From contig WOYW01000010.1 of NCBI GenBank assembly GCA_011620605.1, forward strand, positions 1 through 64,000: a stretch of 64,000 bases of DNA, read 5' to 3'. Below the pieces are notes generated by a model, which saw only the letters and a program-made list of their open reading frames with translations, ran no database searches and had not been told where the DNA came from. Both the position numbers and the translations under genes were made by a program. This document shows, piece after piece, positions 9,111 through 20,027 of the stretch. Position 1 is the first letter of the stretch. Each line of letters starts with the position of its first letter. The DNA comes from Bacteroidales bacterium (lineage in GTDB: Bacteria > Bacteroidota > Bacteroidia > Bacteroidales > UBA932).

Positions 9111-9148
9111 CTTTACCGGTAACAAATATAAATAATTTGAAGACGTTT

Positions 9149-10210
9149 ATGAAGAAATATATTCTCACAGTTCTTGGCATGCTGTGTCTTTCGCCTGTTT
9201 GGGGACAGGGACAGGTAACCAAACCGCGAATTACAATCATTGCAACGGGTGGGACCATTGCCGGCATAGCCGCTCCTCCTGCCGAAAACGCGTATACTCC
9301 GGCTCAATTGACTGTGGAAACTTTGATCAGGCAGGTTCCCCAAATCAATAACAAAGCTTCTGTAAAGGGTATTCAGTTGTGTAACATTGCCAGTCAGTAT
9401 ATGACCCCGCGAATTTGGATCCGGCTGGCCCGGGTAGTGGATTCGTTGTTTAGCGGTGATCATTGTGACGGAATAGTAGTGACTCACGGAACCGACACCA
9501 TGGAAGAAACTGCCTTCTTCCTGGACCTGGTCAATTCGCATGAAAATCCGGTGGTCTTTACAGGATCCATGAGACCGTCCAACAGTCCCGGAGCCGATGG
9601 TCCTGCAAATCTATACAACGCCGTTTGCCTGGCGGCAGATCGTGTAGCAGTTGGAAAAGGGGTGCTGGTGGTGATGAATGATCATATATTCTCAGCATCC
9701 GGGGTTACGAAAACCCATACAGTAAACCCACAGGCCTTTGAAAATCCGAATCGCGGGCCGATGGGTACCATCCGCGGGGGTATTGCTTCCCTTTACTATC
9801 CTTTGTGTGAAAAAAACGTAGTTGATGAAAGGTTTTCCATCAGGGAACTGGCCAATACAGATCTTCCCCGTGTTGACATCGTTTTGTCTTATGCCGGTGC
9901 AACTTCCCTGCTGTTTGATGCATTGGTTGAGAACGGAGCTGACGGTATTGTCATTGCCGGTGTCGGGCACGGGAATTACTCATATCAGATCGAAAACTCG
10001 GCAAAAAAGGCCGTTCAGAATGGGGTGGCTGTCGTACGGGCGACCAGGGTGCTGCAGGGCGGGGTTTCATCTGACACAGAGAATCCTTTTGAAGGACAGA
10101 TAGTCAGCAGATCGCTTTCTCCCCAGAAAGCAAGAATTCTGCTGATGCTTGCCTTGACCGTATCCCACGAACCTGACACAATACAGCGAATGTTTGATCA
10201 ATACCCCTGA
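9149..10210 (+). CDS. ansB: Type II L-asparaginase, signal peptide
   Basis: ITIIATGGTIAG, VVTHGTDTMEETAFFL, TGSMRPSNSPGADGPANLYNAV; MKKYILTVLGMLCLSPVWGQ signal peptide. Confidence 0.95.
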   Translation: MKKYILTVLGMLCLSPVWGQGQVTKPRITIIATGGTIAGIAAPPAENAYTPAQLTVETLIRQVPQINNKASVKGIQLCNIASQYMTPRIWIRLARVVDSLFSGDHCDGIVVTHGTDTMEETAFFLDLVNSHENPVVFTGSMRPSNSPGADGPANLYNAVCLAADRVAVGKGVLVVMNDHIFSASGVTKTHTVNPQAFENPNRGPMGTIRGGIASLYYPLCEKNVVDERFSIRELANTDLPRVDIVLSYAGATSLLFDALVENGADGIVIAGVGHGNYSYQIENSAKKAVQNGVAVVRATRVLQGGVSSDTENPFEGQIVSRSLSPQKARILLMLALTVSHEPDTIQRMFDQYP

Positions 10211-10213
10211 ATA

Positions 10214-11569
10214 CTACTCGGCAATTAAACGCAGTTTTTGCGTGTCTATGCGGGTTTTCAGCCATTCCGACATCACCTGCAGTTGTTCCGCAGGCGGAAT
10301 GGAATCGAATTTCACTACGGCAATGGTCAGCGTGTCTTTTGCCTGATTGTCCATGGTAACATTAATTGCCTGTGAAATTGACAATTCACGTGCCAGAGGG
10401 TAGAGTACGTTCAATTCGTCTATCAACTCACTACTCAGGGCTTCGAAATACCGGTACCGGTCCAGGTTGGTGCTGAGCGTATCTATGATCTCCTGTTGAG
10501 CGCGTATACGTTCTTCGCTTTTTTCATAAAAATCTTCCAGTACGGAAGAACGTATGGCATTAAGGTCCACCCTTTCGTTACCTCCCTGTACCACGGTCAG
10601 CCGGCTGTTTGCCAGTCTTTGAAAGCGGTTCATCTGGCTGCGTGCAACCGACAGGGCGTCCTCCGGCACCTCCCGGCCTATGAGCATAACATCTATCGTT
10701 TTGTTCTTATAGGATATGTTGCGGCTTATGATCTGGGTGTCGGGGAATACCAAAGCTTTATCAATATACTGATTGGCTTCATTTTCGTAAATTGAGGAAC
10801 GGACAATGTCAAAGGTAAGTAACAATGCCGGGATCATGGTAATTATAACAATGGCAAGGATAGAACGCTTTACGGCTCTTTCCCGTTTTTTTTCACGAAA
10901 TACCTTATGTTCGTATCCTCTGATCCGTGTTCCGACGAATGTCGCGGACACGATGAAAACTGTATTTATGAAATACAAATAAAAAGCACCCAGGAAAAAG
11001 CGCATACTTCCCGTTGCGATCCCGAATCCGGCCGTACAAAGAGGAGGCATCAGGGCTGTCGCTATCGCAACACCGGGAATGACATTACCTTTGTCTTTGG
11101 TTGACAGGGCAATAAATCCGGCCAGACCCCCCATCAGGGCAATGAATACATCGTAAATTGTCGGTGATGTTCTGGCAAGTAATTCTGACTGGGGTTGATC
11201 AAACGGAGATAAAACAAAAAACAGGGCAGCTGTCAAAATGCTGATCAAGGTAGCTACAGCGTAACTTCTAAGGGATTTTTTTAGCAATTCCAGGTCGTTA
11301 ATACCCAGGGCCAGGCCCATCCCTATGAGTGGTCCCATCAGCGGGGAGATAAGCATGGCTCCAATGACAACTGCCGACGAGTTGATGTTCAGCCCAAGAG
11401 AAGCTATTAGTATGGCAAAGATCAGGATCCAGAGATTGGCGCCCTTAAATTCTACACCGCCCCGGATATTGGCGATGGTCTCCAGTTCGTTTTCTTTATC
11501 TCTTCTCAGGTAAAAATAATACCTGAGAAACCTGATAAAGGAAGGGTTGCGGCTTTCTTCGTTGTCCAT
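10214..11569 (-). CDS. DUF389 / TIGR00341-type membrane protein
   Basis: NINSSAVVIGAMLISPLMGPLIGMGLALGINDLELLKKSL and GVAIATALMPPLCTAGFGIA are hallmark segments. Confidence 0.9.
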   Translation of the reverse strand: MDNEESRNPSFIRFLRYYFYLRRDKENELETIANIRGGVEFKGANLWILIFAILIASLGLNINSSAVVIGAMLISPLMGPLIGMGLALGINDLELLKKSLRSYAVATLISILTAALFFVLSPFDQPQSELLARTSPTIYDVFIALMGGLAGFIALSTKDKGNVIPGVAIATALMPPLCTAGFGIATGSMRFFLGAFYLYFINTVFIVSATFVGTRIRGYEHKVFREKKRERAVKRSILAIVIITMIPALLLTFDIVRSSIYENEANQYIDKALVFPDTQIISRNISYKNKTIDVMLIGREVPEDALSVARSQMNRFQRLANSRLTVVQGGNERVDLNAIRSSVLEDFYEKSEERIRAQQEIIDTLSTNLDRYRYFEALSSELIDELNVLYPLARELSISQAINVTMDNQAKDTLTIAVVKFDSIPPAEQLQVMSEWLKTRIDTQKLRLIAE

Positions 11570-11589
11570 ATGATAATTATGAAAGAAAA

Positions 11590-13614
11590 CTAACCTATAA
11601 CGGCTCCGTTACCGATCCCTTCCAGGGGAGCGACCAGGCGCATGGCACCGTCCGGCTCTTTGGCCATCAGGATCATTCCTTGAGATTCTATACCCCTGAT
11701 CTTCCTTGGTAACAGGTTGGCAAGTAAACAGATCTGCCGTCCCGTCATTTCTTCCGGCCGGTAATATTCTGCTATGCCGGATACGATCACTCGTTGGTCC
11801 AGTCCCGTATCAATGGTAAGCTTTAACAATTTGTCAGTCTTGGGCACCTTTTCTGCCTGCAGGACAGTTGCAACACGGATGTCCATTTTTGAAAAATCGT
11901 CTATTGTACATGAAGGCAATGCGGGAACAATTTCCTTTTTAACCGGTTTTTTCAATTTAGCCACCTGTGTTTCAACTTCCGCATCTTCAATTTTGCGGAA
12001 TAACAACACGGGTTCGTTCAAAGTATGTCCGGCCGCCAGGAGGTCTCTTTCACCGAAAGAGGACCAGGGCAATTGCTCCGGAATGTTCAGGATCTTTCTG
12101 AGTTTATCTGTTGTAAAAGGAAGGAACGGTTCCAGGGCTATGGTCAGGCAGGCACAGATCTGTAATGATATGTTCAGGATCGTACCAACGCGTTCCATGT
12201 CGGTTTTGGCCACTTTCCAGGGTTCTGTATCGGCCAGGTACTTGTTTCCCAGCCGGGCCAGGTTCATGGCTTCCTTAAGTGAGTCTCGGAAACGGTAATG
12301 TTCCAAATGATCTTCCAACGCTTTTTTGATCCCCGGAATCATCTCCGTTATTTCTGAATCAAATGCAGTCATTCTGGCTTTTTGAGGTACGGCCCCATTG
12401 AAATATTTGTGCGTTAGTACAACGGCCCTGTTTACAAAATTACCCAGGATGGCCACCAGTTCATTGTTGTTCCTGGCCTGAAATTCTTTCCACGTGAAAT
12501 CGTTGTCCTTTGTTTCAGGTGTGGTGGCACAAAGGGTATAACGCAGGACATCCTGCTGATCCGGGAATTCATCCAGGTATTCATGAAGCCAGACAGCCCA
12601 GTTACGTGAAGTGGAGATCTTCTCGCCTTCCAGGTTTAAAAATTCGTTGGCAGGAACGTTCTCGGGCAGGATATATCCTCCGTGGGCTTTGAGCATGGAA
12701 GGAAAAACAATGCAATGGAACACAATATTGTCTTTTCCTATGAAATGGACCATTTTGGTATCTTCGCTCTTCCACCATGTTTCCCAGGAGTCAGGATACA
12801 ACTCTATGGTGTTGGATATGTAACCAATAGGAGCATCAAACCATACATACAGGACTTTTCCTTCGGCCCCTTCAACGGGCACCGGAACGCCCCAGTCCAG
12901 GTCACGGCTGACCGCCCTTGGTTGCAACCCGTTGTCAAGCCACGATTTGCATTGTCCGTAAACATTGGGCTTCCATTCTTTATGATTTTCCAGTATCCAT
13001 TCCTTAAGCCAGGGTTCATATTGGTCCAGGGGCAAGTACCAGTGTTTGGTCTTTCGCTTTTCAGGAATGCTCCCGCTTATTGAGGAATGAGGGTTGATCA
13101 GTTCATCGGGAGACAAGGTGGATCCGCATTTCTCACACTGGTCGCCGTATGCCTCGGGATGTCCGCAGCGGGGACAGGTTCCCACTATATACCTGTCTGC
13201 CAGAAAGGCTTTGGCTTCCGGGTCGTAATATTGCTCCGTTTCTTTTTCTAAAAACTTTCCTTCGTCGTATAATTTTTTAAAAAACTCCGAAGCCGTTTTA
13301 TGGTGAATTTTTGAAGTCGTACGGGAATAGACATCGAATGAGATCCCCAGTCGCAGGAACGATTCTTTGATTAGTGTATGGTATTTATCCACAATATCCT
13401 GCGGTGTAATTCCCAGCTGTCTTGCTTTTATGGTAATGGGAACCCCGTGTTCATCCGAACCGCCCACAAAGCAGACATTACGTCCGCGAAGACGCATGTA
13501 CCTCGCATATATATCTGCCGGAACGTATACGCCGGCAAGGTGTCCAATGTGAATGGGGCCGTTGGCGTAAGGCAGGGCCGAAGTGATCAGGTAACGTTTG
13601 TATTCTTTCTGCAT
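11590..13614 (-). CDS. metG: Methionyl-tRNA synthetase
   Basis: [29 protein letters not shown], zinc-knuckle [29 protein letters not shown] (KMSKS equivalent), C-terminal tRNA-binding domain. Confidence 0.98.
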   Translation of the reverse strand: MQKEYKRYLITSALPYANGPIHIGHLAGVYVPADIYARYMRLRGRNVCFVGGSDEHGVPITIKARQLGITPQDIVDKYHTLIKESFLRLGISFDVYSRTTSKIHHKTASEFFKKLYDEGKFLEKETEQYYDPEAKAFLADRYIVGTCPRCGHPEAYGDQCEKCGSTLSPDELINPHSSISGSIPEKRKTKHWYLPLDQYEPWLKEWILENHKEWKPNVYGQCKSWLDNGLQPRAVSRDLDWGVPVPVEGAEGKVLYVWFDAPIGYISNTIELYPDSWETWWKSEDTKMVHFIGKDNIVFHCIVFPSMLKAHGGYILPENVPANEFLNLEGEKISTSRNWAVWLHEYLDEFPDQQDVLRYTLCATTPETKDNDFTWKEFQARNNNELVAILGNFVNRAVVLTHKYFNGAVPQKARMTAFDSEITEMIPGIKKALEDHLEHYRFRDSLKEAMNLARLGNKYLADTEPWKVAKTDMERVGTILNISLQICACLTIALEPFLPFTTDKLRKILNIPEQLPWSSFGERDLLAAGHTLNEPVLLFRKIEDAEVETQVAKLKKPVKKEIVPALPSCTIDDFSKMDIRVATVLQAEKVPKTDKLLKLTIDTGLDQRVIVSGIAEYYRPEEMTGRQICLLANLLPRKIRGIESQGMILMAKEPDGAMRLVAPLEGIGNGAVIG

Positions 13615-13635
13615 AACGGTGTATCGGTTTTATTT

Positions 13636-15555
13636 TTAAAGTCGGTTCAATTCTTTGGCAAAAGAATTTCTCACATCCATCATGACCATAAGGTCTTTCA
13701 TGATCTTTTGAATTTTTTCTTCTTCTCCCAGCATTTGTGCCTGCTGTAGGTCACGTGTCAGTTGGGAACAGGTTCCGGAAACGATGTTCAGTTTGTAAAC
13801 CAGCACTGATTTAGTCACATGCTCTTTCAGCAGTGATTCTTCCAGGGGGAGGCTGTCCCTGAGAACTTTCAGGTTAATGGGATGGGGATTGTTCAACAGG
13901 TCCAGTATGTGTTGGGATATGTCAGGGTCCGAATGATTTATAAAATGTTTTCTGCGGGACATGTCGTCACCGCTGAGACCTTTGTATTCTTTGTATATCC
14001 GGGCATAAAAGGGATCCTGGAACTCGAGTTCATCCTCTGCCAATGCATTTTCAATATAATCAGACACGGAAACGTCATCCATGGAGGTCTGTCCGAATTT
14101 TATCAGGTAATACAGGATATCCTTTTCACACCGGCTCAGATCGTCCTTTCCGGGGGCAACAGGTTGCGCCTGCGATTCTTCTTCCGGAACCTGGACCGGC
14201 CTGATACCGGGCCTGGCGGAATAGCCTTCCTGTTCTTTTCTTTTTTTACGGATCCGGGTAACTTCACGTGTCAGTATCACTTCTTCAATATCCAGGTGAC
14301 GGCTGCATTCTTCAATATAGACCGTTCTGGTGATCGCGTCGGGCACAACGGCAATACTTGCGATGACCTCCCGGATCAGGGACGACCTTTTTAGGGGGTC
14401 TTTCATTTCCCCTGCCAGCAGCGCGATCTTGAAATGGATAAAGTCTGTCTCGTTAGTTTCAAGGAAATCAATCGTTTCACGGGCGTTGTGAGAACGGGCA
14501 TATGAATCCGGATCTTCCCCTTCCGGGAATCTTACCACTTTGACTTGTAATCCTTCTTCCAGCAGCATATCTATGCCTCTCAGGGATGCCTTGATCCCGG
14601 CATCGTCTCCGTCGTAAAGAACAGTTACCTGCTGGGTAAACCTTTTTATAAGACGTATCTGTTCTACTGTAAGGGAAGTCCCTGAAGAGGCCACTACATT
14701 CCGGATCCCTGCCTGGAAGAGTGAGATGACGTCTGTATATCCTTCTACCAAATAGCATTTTTGCAATTTGGATATGTGTTGCTTGGCAAAATAGATACCG
14801 TACATCGACCGGCTTTTGTTATATATCTCACTTTCGGGAGAATTCAGATACTTAGCTGTCTGTTTGTCGTTTCTCAGGGTCCTTCCGCCAAAACCTATGA
14901 TCCGGCCGCTAAGGGAATGAATGGGAAACATGACCCGATCCTGGAAACGATCATGCAATACTTCCGGTTTATTGTCCTGTGCAGGATAGTGTATGGACAG
15001 CCCGGTGGCTGTGAGCAGATCCTGTTTATATCCCGCCTCCAGAGCAGCCCGGGTGAACACATTTTTCCCCGGAGGAGCAAAACCCAGTTGAAACTGATGG
15101 ATAACGGCTTCTGTTAAACCCCGTTCCTGAAGGTAACTCAATCCTACGTCACGTCCGGTGGGTTCTTTCCACAGGTATTGGGAATAAAATTCCTGGGCGT
15201 ATCCGTTAACAACCATCATGCTGTCTCGTCTTAGCCGGGTTTCCGCCTCGCCGGGAGTTTCTTCCCTATCATGTATGGGAATGTTGAATTTATTACCCAG
15301 GAATTTCAATGCCTCCACGTAGGAAAGCTGTTCGTGTTCCATAATAAAACGGACAACGTTCCCCGCTTTTCCACATCCAAAACATTTGAATATTCCCTTG
15401 GACGGCGAAACAGTGAATGAGGGTGTTTTTTCATTGTGAAAAGGACAACAGGCAACGTAATTGGCCCCACGCCGTTTCAAATTGACGTATTCTCCTATTA
15501 CTGTCTCTATAGGAGCCACTTCCAATATACGTTCTATGGTGGCCTGATCTATCAT
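13636..15555 (-). CDS. dnaG: DNA primase
   Basis: N-terminal CHC2 zinc finger CPFHNEKTPSFTVSPSKGIFKCFGCGKAGN; TOPRIM VEGYTDVISLFQAG and VLYDGDDAG. Confidence 0.98.
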   Translation of the reverse strand: MIDQATIERILEVAPIETVIGEYVNLKRRGANYVACCPFHNEKTPSFTVSPSKGIFKCFGCGKAGNVVRFIMEHEQLSYVEALKFLGNKFNIPIHDREETPGEAETRLRRDSMMVVNGYAQEFYSQYLWKEPTGRDVGLSYLQERGLTEAVIHQFQLGFAPPGKNVFTRAALEAGYKQDLLTATGLSIHYPAQDNKPEVLHDRFQDRVMFPIHSLSGRIIGFGGRTLRNDKQTAKYLNSPESEIYNKSRSMYGIYFAKQHISKLQKCYLVEGYTDVISLFQAGIRNVVASSGTSLTVEQIRLIKRFTQQVTVLYDGDDAGIKASLRGIDMLLEEGLQVKVVRFPEGEDPDSYARSHNARETIDFLETNETDFIHFKIALLAGEMKDPLKRSSLIREVIASIAVVPDAITRTVYIEECSRHLDIEEVILTREVTRIRKKRKEQEGYSARPGIRPVQVPEEESQAQPVAPGKDDLSRCEKDILYYLIKFGQTSMDDVSVSDYIENALAEDELEFQDPFYARIYKEYKGLSGDDMSRRKHFINHSDPDISQHILDLLNNPHPINLKVLRDSLPLEESLLKEHVTKSVLVYKLNIVSGTCSQLTRDLQQAQMLGEEEKIQKIMKDLMVMMDVRNSFAKELNRL

Positions 15556-16544
15556 CAGAATGCTTTGAATCCTACTGCTTCACGAACCAGTGTCATAGTA
15601 GCCTGTGCTGATGCCCTTGCTTCTGCAGTCCCTTTTTCTATGACACACTTCAAATAAGCGTCGTCGTGATATATTTCTTCAATTTTTTCCTTTATGGGTA
15701 AAGTGTGTTTGCAGATATCGGCGGCAAGCTGTTTTTTCAGGTCTCCGTAACGGATCGTGCAGTTGTTGTATTGATCTTTGAAATATGCTACCGTCTGAGG
15801 TTCCGATACTACTGAAAGAATGGTGAACAGGTTGGCGATTTCCTGGCTCATGGGACTTCCGGGAGTTGTGGGACCGTTGTCGGTTACTGCCCGCATTACT
15901 TTTTTTGTGATTGTCTTTTGATCGTCAACCAGGTATATGCCGTTGCCTTCGCTTTTTCCCATTTTTCCCGATCCGTCCAACCCAGGGATCTTGACAAGGT
16001 TCCCTCCGAAGTTGTAGGCTTCCGGTTCCGGAAAGACGTTTGTATCGTATACTTTGTTGAATCTTCGTGCCAGCAGGCGGGTGATCTCCAGATGCTGTTC
16101 CTGGTCTTTCCCCACGGGGACCCAGTCGGCCCGGTGAATGAGTATATCGGCCGCCATCAGGACCGGGTAAGTTAACAGGCCTGCGTTAACATTCCGGGGG
16201 TTTTGCCTGACTTTGTCTTTAAACGATGCCGTACGCTCTAGTTCTCCTTTGTAGGTTAACATGTTTAACAGCACAAACAATTCACTGACCTCGGGAACAC
16301 TGCTTTGCACGAACAAAGTGGATTTTTCCGGATCCAGACCGGAAGCCAGGTACTCGGAAAGGATGATTCGGACATTGGAATGAAAATCATCCGGTTTGGG
16401 ATGCGTGGTCAGGGAATGCAGATCGGCAATAAAAAAGTAACATTTGGCCTGGTGCTGCAATTGGGTGAAATTCCGGAGTGCTCCAAAATAATTACCCAGG
16501 TGCAGATGGCCGGTGGAACGTATGCCGCTCAGAACTGTTTTCAT
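15555..16544 (-). CDS. trpS: Tryptophanyl-tRNA synthetase
   Basis: SGIRSTGHLHLGNYFGAL, DQEQHLEITR, GKMGKSEGN (KMSKS). Confidence 0.98.
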   Translation of the reverse strand: MKTVLSGIRSTGHLHLGNYFGALRNFTQLQHQAKCYFFIADLHSLTTHPKPDDFHSNVRIILSEYLASGLDPEKSTLFVQSSVPEVSELFVLLNMLTYKGELERTASFKDKVRQNPRNVNAGLLTYPVLMAADILIHRADWVPVGKDQEQHLEITRLLARRFNKVYDTNVFPEPEAYNFGGNLVKIPGLDGSGKMGKSEGNGIYLVDDQKTITKKVMRAVTDNGPTTPGSPMSQEIANLFTILSVVSEPQTVAYFKDQYNNCTIRYGDLKKQLAADICKHTLPIKEKIEEIYHDDAYLKCVIEKGTAEARASAQATMTLVREAVGFKAF

Positions 16545-16572
16545 AAGGATGGGAGGTTCAAAATTCAGCTCA

Positions 16573-16580
16573 CAAAGTTA
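16573..16580 (-). promoter_or_regulatory. -7 element (TAACTTTG) of the trpS-dnaG-metG operon
   Basis: TAnnTTTG match on the minus strand upstream of the trpS ATG. Confidence 0.6.
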
Positions 16581-16599
16581 GTCTTTTTTAGGTAAATGT

Positions 16600-16607
16600 T
16601 ATCTTTG
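16600..16607 (+). promoter_or_regulatory. -7 element (TATCTTTG) of aroA-aroC
   Basis: 18 nt before the aroA ATG. Confidence 0.65.
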
Positions 16608-16625
16608 TATATCTATACTTGAGAC

Positions 16626-17978
16626 ATGATTACAATATCAAAAGGTCGTTTGAAGGGAAAGGTCTCCTTGCCTCCGTCTAAAAGCATGAGTATAAGGGCG
16701 TTAGCCGCCATTTTCCTAGCCGGGCGGGAAACTTCCCTGAAAGGAGCCTGGCCAAAAGACGGGACTCAGGTTTGTGAAGACGTTCAGGCTGCATACCGGG
16801 TGGTACGCTCTGTGGGACCTCAGTTTGCAAAAGAAGATATCTGGCCGCATGCCGCTCCTCCCGGCAGGGACCATACCCGAAGGCAGCTGGATTGCGGGGA
16901 ATCGGCCCTGGCTTTGAGAATGTTTGCTCCCATTCTGGCCTTGTCCTCTTACATCTATTGTTTACGGGGCCGAACCACACTTATAACAAGACCCATAGAT
17001 TTTGTGATAGAAGGGTTGCGGGAACTCGGATGCTGGTGTGAAAGCCTGAACACCTTGCCCACCTTGTCTATCATGGAGAATTTAAAAGAAACGGGGCGGT
17101 GGGAGACACGGGATCAGTCACTCAGCCTATCCCGTCCCATATTATTGGTTCAAGGTCCTTTACGCGGAGGAAAATACAAAATCAACGCAGGGGGAAGTTC
17201 CCAGTTTTTGAGCGGGTTACTGATGGCTCTGCCCCTGGCTGAAAAAGATTCCATCCTGGAAGTGGAGCACCTGGCCAGTCAACCTTATATTGACCTGACA
17301 CTGGATGTTATGGAGTCCTTCGGAGTTCGGGCTACTCACGACAATTACAAAGTATTCCATATACCCGGCCGACAAACCTACCGGGCCAAAAAGATTGCCA
17401 TAGAAGGAGACTGGAGCGGAGGGGCTAACTTTATTGTAGGTGCGATACTGTTTGGAGATCTGAGGATCAGTCCCCTGTGGAAAAACAGTTTACAAGCCGA
17501 TAAGGCCATCCTGGAAGCCATAGGGAAAGCCGGCGGATCGTGGGCATGGGGAGCAGGCAGTCAATTGAAAGTCTATAAAACAGATAATTTGCATGGATTT
17601 GAATTTGATGCCAGTAAATGCCCCGACCTGTTTCCCCCGTTGGTGGCACTGGCCGTACATTGCAGCGGAACCACGAGCCTTCACGGAATTGACCGGCTGT
17701 TCCACAAGGAATCAAACCGTGCGCTGGCCTTACTGGAAGAATATTCAAAGGTAGGGGCCAATATCAAGCTGGAAGGCAACAATATGATCATACAAGGAGG
17801 GGTCTTGCCCGGGGGAGCTTCCATTTCTGCCCGGGGAGACAACCGCATAGCCATGTCGCTGGCAATTGCTGCCCTTGGTGCTGAAAAGCCCATTGAAATA
17901 GAGGGCAAGCACACAGTTTCAAAATCATTCCCCGATTTCTGGGTGGAATTGGAAAAAGTAACAAAACCTGTAGAATGA
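16626..17978 (+). CDS. aroA: 3-phosphoshikimate 1-carboxyvinyltransferase (EPSP synthase), divergent
   Basis: LPPSKSMSIRALAAIFLA, LDCGESALALRMFAPI, GGSSQFLSGLLMALPL, GDNRIAMSLAIAAL. Confidence 0.93.
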   Translation: MITISKGRLKGKVSLPPSKSMSIRALAAIFLAGRETSLKGAWPKDGTQVCEDVQAAYRVVRSVGPQFAKEDIWPHAAPPGRDHTRRQLDCGESALALRMFAPILALSSYIYCLRGRTTLITRPIDFVIEGLRELGCWCESLNTLPTLSIMENLKETGRWETRDQSLSLSRPILLVQGPLRGGKYKINAGGSSQFLSGLLMALPLAEKDSILEVEHLASQPYIDLTLDVMESFGVRATHDNYKVFHIPGRQTYRAKKIAIEGDWSGGANFIVGAILFGDLRISPLWKNSLQADKAILEAIGKAGGSWAWGAGSQLKVYKTDNLHGFEFDASKCPDLFPPLVALAVHCSGTTSLHGIDRLFHKESNRALALLEEYSKVGANIKLEGNNMIIQGGVLPGGASISARGDNRIAMSLAIAALGAEKPIEIEGKHTVSKSFPDFWVELEKVTKPVE

Positions 17979-18916
17979 ATGTTTTCGGTAAAAATTACAG
18001 AGTCGCTGTATTTGGTGAATCTCACGGACCCGAGGTAGGCGTGCTCATTGACGGAGTTCCCCCCGGGATCCTGTTGTCAGAGGCAGATTTCATGGAAGAC
18101 ATTGCCCGACGGAAAAGTGGGGCCACCGGAACTACAAAGCGCAGGGAACCCGACGAACCCGTCATAAAAAGCGGGGTGTACAGGAATTATACATCAGGAA
18201 GTCCTTTATGCATAGTGTTTATGAACCGGGACGCCCGTCCTCAGGAATACCTGCCTTACGACGAGATAGATTCTGCCGGAAAAATGCCATTCAGGCCCGG
18301 AACTGCCGATTATACCGGGGACGTTAAATATAAAGGATTTCAGGATCCGCGCGGGGGCGGACATTTTTCAGGTCGCCTGACATTGCCCCTGGTGGCAGCG
18401 GGCGTAGTGGCCAAAAAGATCCTGGCACGCAAATACAATTCCCTTATCATTAAAGCATATCTTTCACAGGTTGGTGGAATTCCCGTGATCAAGGACCGTC
18501 CTTTACCTGAAAAAGTAAATGCTATACTCAGGCAATCGGTTGATAAAGGAGACTCACTGGGTGCAGTCATTTCCTGCGAGGTAAACGGCCTTCCTGCAGG
18601 ATTGGGCAATCCTTTTTTTGATTCCCTGGAATCATTGCTATCCCATGCCGTTTTTGCCATACCGGGAATTAAAGGCATAACATTCGGCCTGGGCTTTGAC
18701 GAAACATTGCTCACAGGATCCCAGAATCCGCATATTGGAGGAATTGCCGGAGGCATCTCCAACGGGGATCAGGTATCTTTCCAGATAGCAGTAAAACCTA
18801 CTCCCACCGTGGGTAGCCGCGGTCGTCATGACGCCTGTTTTGCTTTAAGGGTACCGGTTGTGGCAGAAGCTGTTACGGCCATAGTACTGGCCGATCTGTC
18901 CATGACACCAGCCTGA
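17975..18916 (+). CDS. aroC: Chorismate synthase, compact form (313 aa)
   Basis: FGESHGPEVGVLIDGVPPG, RPGTADYTGDVKY, RGGGHFSGRLTLPLVAAG, GSQNPHIGGIAGGISNGDQ, GRHDACFALR; ATGA overlap with aroA. Confidence 0.95.
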   Translation: MNVFGKNYRVAVFGESHGPEVGVLIDGVPPGILLSEADFMEDIARRKSGATGTTKRREPDEPVIKSGVYRNYTSGSPLCIVFMNRDARPQEYLPYDEIDSAGKMPFRPGTADYTGDVKYKGFQDPRGGGHFSGRLTLPLVAAGVVAKKILARKYNSLIIKAYLSQVGGIPVIKDRPLPEKVNAILRQSVDKGDSLGAVISCEVNGLPAGLGNPFFDSLESLLSHAVFAIPGIKGITFGLGFDETLLTGSQNPHIGGIAGGISNGDQVSFQIAVKPTPTVGSRGRHDACFALRVPVVAEAVTAIVLADLSMTPA

Positions 18917-19960
18917 TTAGAAACCTTGTTTTTGTTCCCGGAGTGCTTTCCGTACTTTTTCTTCTATCTCTTCCTTCAACTCGGGATTGTCTTTGAGCAT
19001 TTGCCTAACCGCATCGCGTCCCTGTCCTATCTTGGTATCGCCGTAACTGAACCAGGATCCGCTTTTCTTAATGATGTTCAGTTCAACTCCCAGGTCAATA
19101 ATCTCTCCGGTCAGAGATATGCCTTCCCCGAACATGATGTCAAACTCGGCTTTTTTAAACGGCGGAGCCATCTTGTTTTTGACCACTTTTACGCGCACGT
19201 GATTTCCGGTAGCATCTTCCCCGTCTTTAAGCTGGGTGGTACGACGTACATCAATCCGTATGGTAGCGTAAAATTTGAGTGCGTTTCCTCCTGTAGTCGT
19301 TTCCGGATTTCCGAACATAATGCCGATCTTTTCCCTTAACTGGTTGATAAATACACAGGTAGTGTTAGTCCGGCTAATGTTTGCCGTTAATTTCCTCAGG
19401 GCCTGCGACATGAGTCTTGCCTGGAGTCCCATTTTGGAGTCTCCCATTTCGCCTTCTATCTCCGCCTTGGGAGTCAATGCCGCAACGGAGTCTATGACTA
19501 CAATATCAATAGCTCCGGAGCGGATCAAATGATCTGCAACCTCAAGCGCCTGTTCTCCGTTGTCGGGTTGTGATATGAGCAGGGTGTCCACATTTACGCC
19601 CAATTGCTGTGCGTAATTGCGGTCAAAGGCATGCTCGGCATCAATAATGGCCGCTATCCCACCCAGTTTCTGGGCCTCGGCAATTGCGTGGATGGCTAAA
19701 GTGGTCTTCCCGCTTGACTCGGGTCCGTATATTTCCACAACGCGACCCCTGGGATAACCGCCTATTCCCAGTGCATAATCCAGACCGATAGATCCCGACG
19801 GGATCACCGATACATCCCACTTGGGCTGATCGCCCAGTTTCATAATAGTTCCTTTCCCGAAATCCTTTTCGATCTTATCCAGGGTTGCCTGGAGAGCTTT
19901 GAATTTTTCCGGGTTGACGGCTGCTCCTCCTTTTACTTCTTCTGCACTTACTTTTGCCAT
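18917..19960 (-). CDS. recA: Recombinase A
   Basis: [76 protein letters not shown]. Start set to [10 protein letters not shown] at 19960. Confidence 0.99.
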   Translation of the reverse strand: MAKVSAEEVKGGAAVNPEKFKALQATLDKIEKDFGKGTIMKLGDQPKWDVSVIPSGSIGLDYALGIGGYPRGRVVEIYGPESSGKTTLAIHAIAEAQKLGGIAAIIDAEHAFDRNYAQQLGVNVDTLLISQPDNGEQALEVADHLIRSGAIDIVVIDSVAALTPKAEIEGEMGDSKMGLQARLMSQALRKLTANISRTNTTCVFINQLREKIGIMFGNPETTTGGNALKFYATIRIDVRRTTQLKDGEDATGNHVRVKVVKNKMAPPFKKAEFDIMFGEGISLTGEIIDLGVELNIIKKSGSWFSYGDTKIGQGRDAVRQMLKDNPELKEEIEEKVRKALREQKQGF

Positions 19961-19985
19961 GATATTTTGATTAATGATTAGACAA

Positions 19986-19993
19986 CAAATATA
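19986..19993 (-). promoter_or_regulatory. -7 element (TATATTTG) of recA
   Basis: Minus-strand TATATTTG, 25 nt before the recA ATG. Confidence 0.65.
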
Positions 19994-20015
19994 CAAATTC
20001 ACAGACAAAATACCC

Positions 20016-20023
20016 TATCTTTG
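20016..20023 (+). promoter_or_regulatory. -7 element (TATCTTTG) of rlmN, 4 nt from the ATG
   Basis: TATCTTTG-AAAC-ATG. Confidence 0.6.
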
Positions 20024-20027
20024 AAAC

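Noticed and set aside
13882-14394. 170-aa ORF antisense to dnaG
   Set aside because: Shadow ORF; no motif or promoter support.
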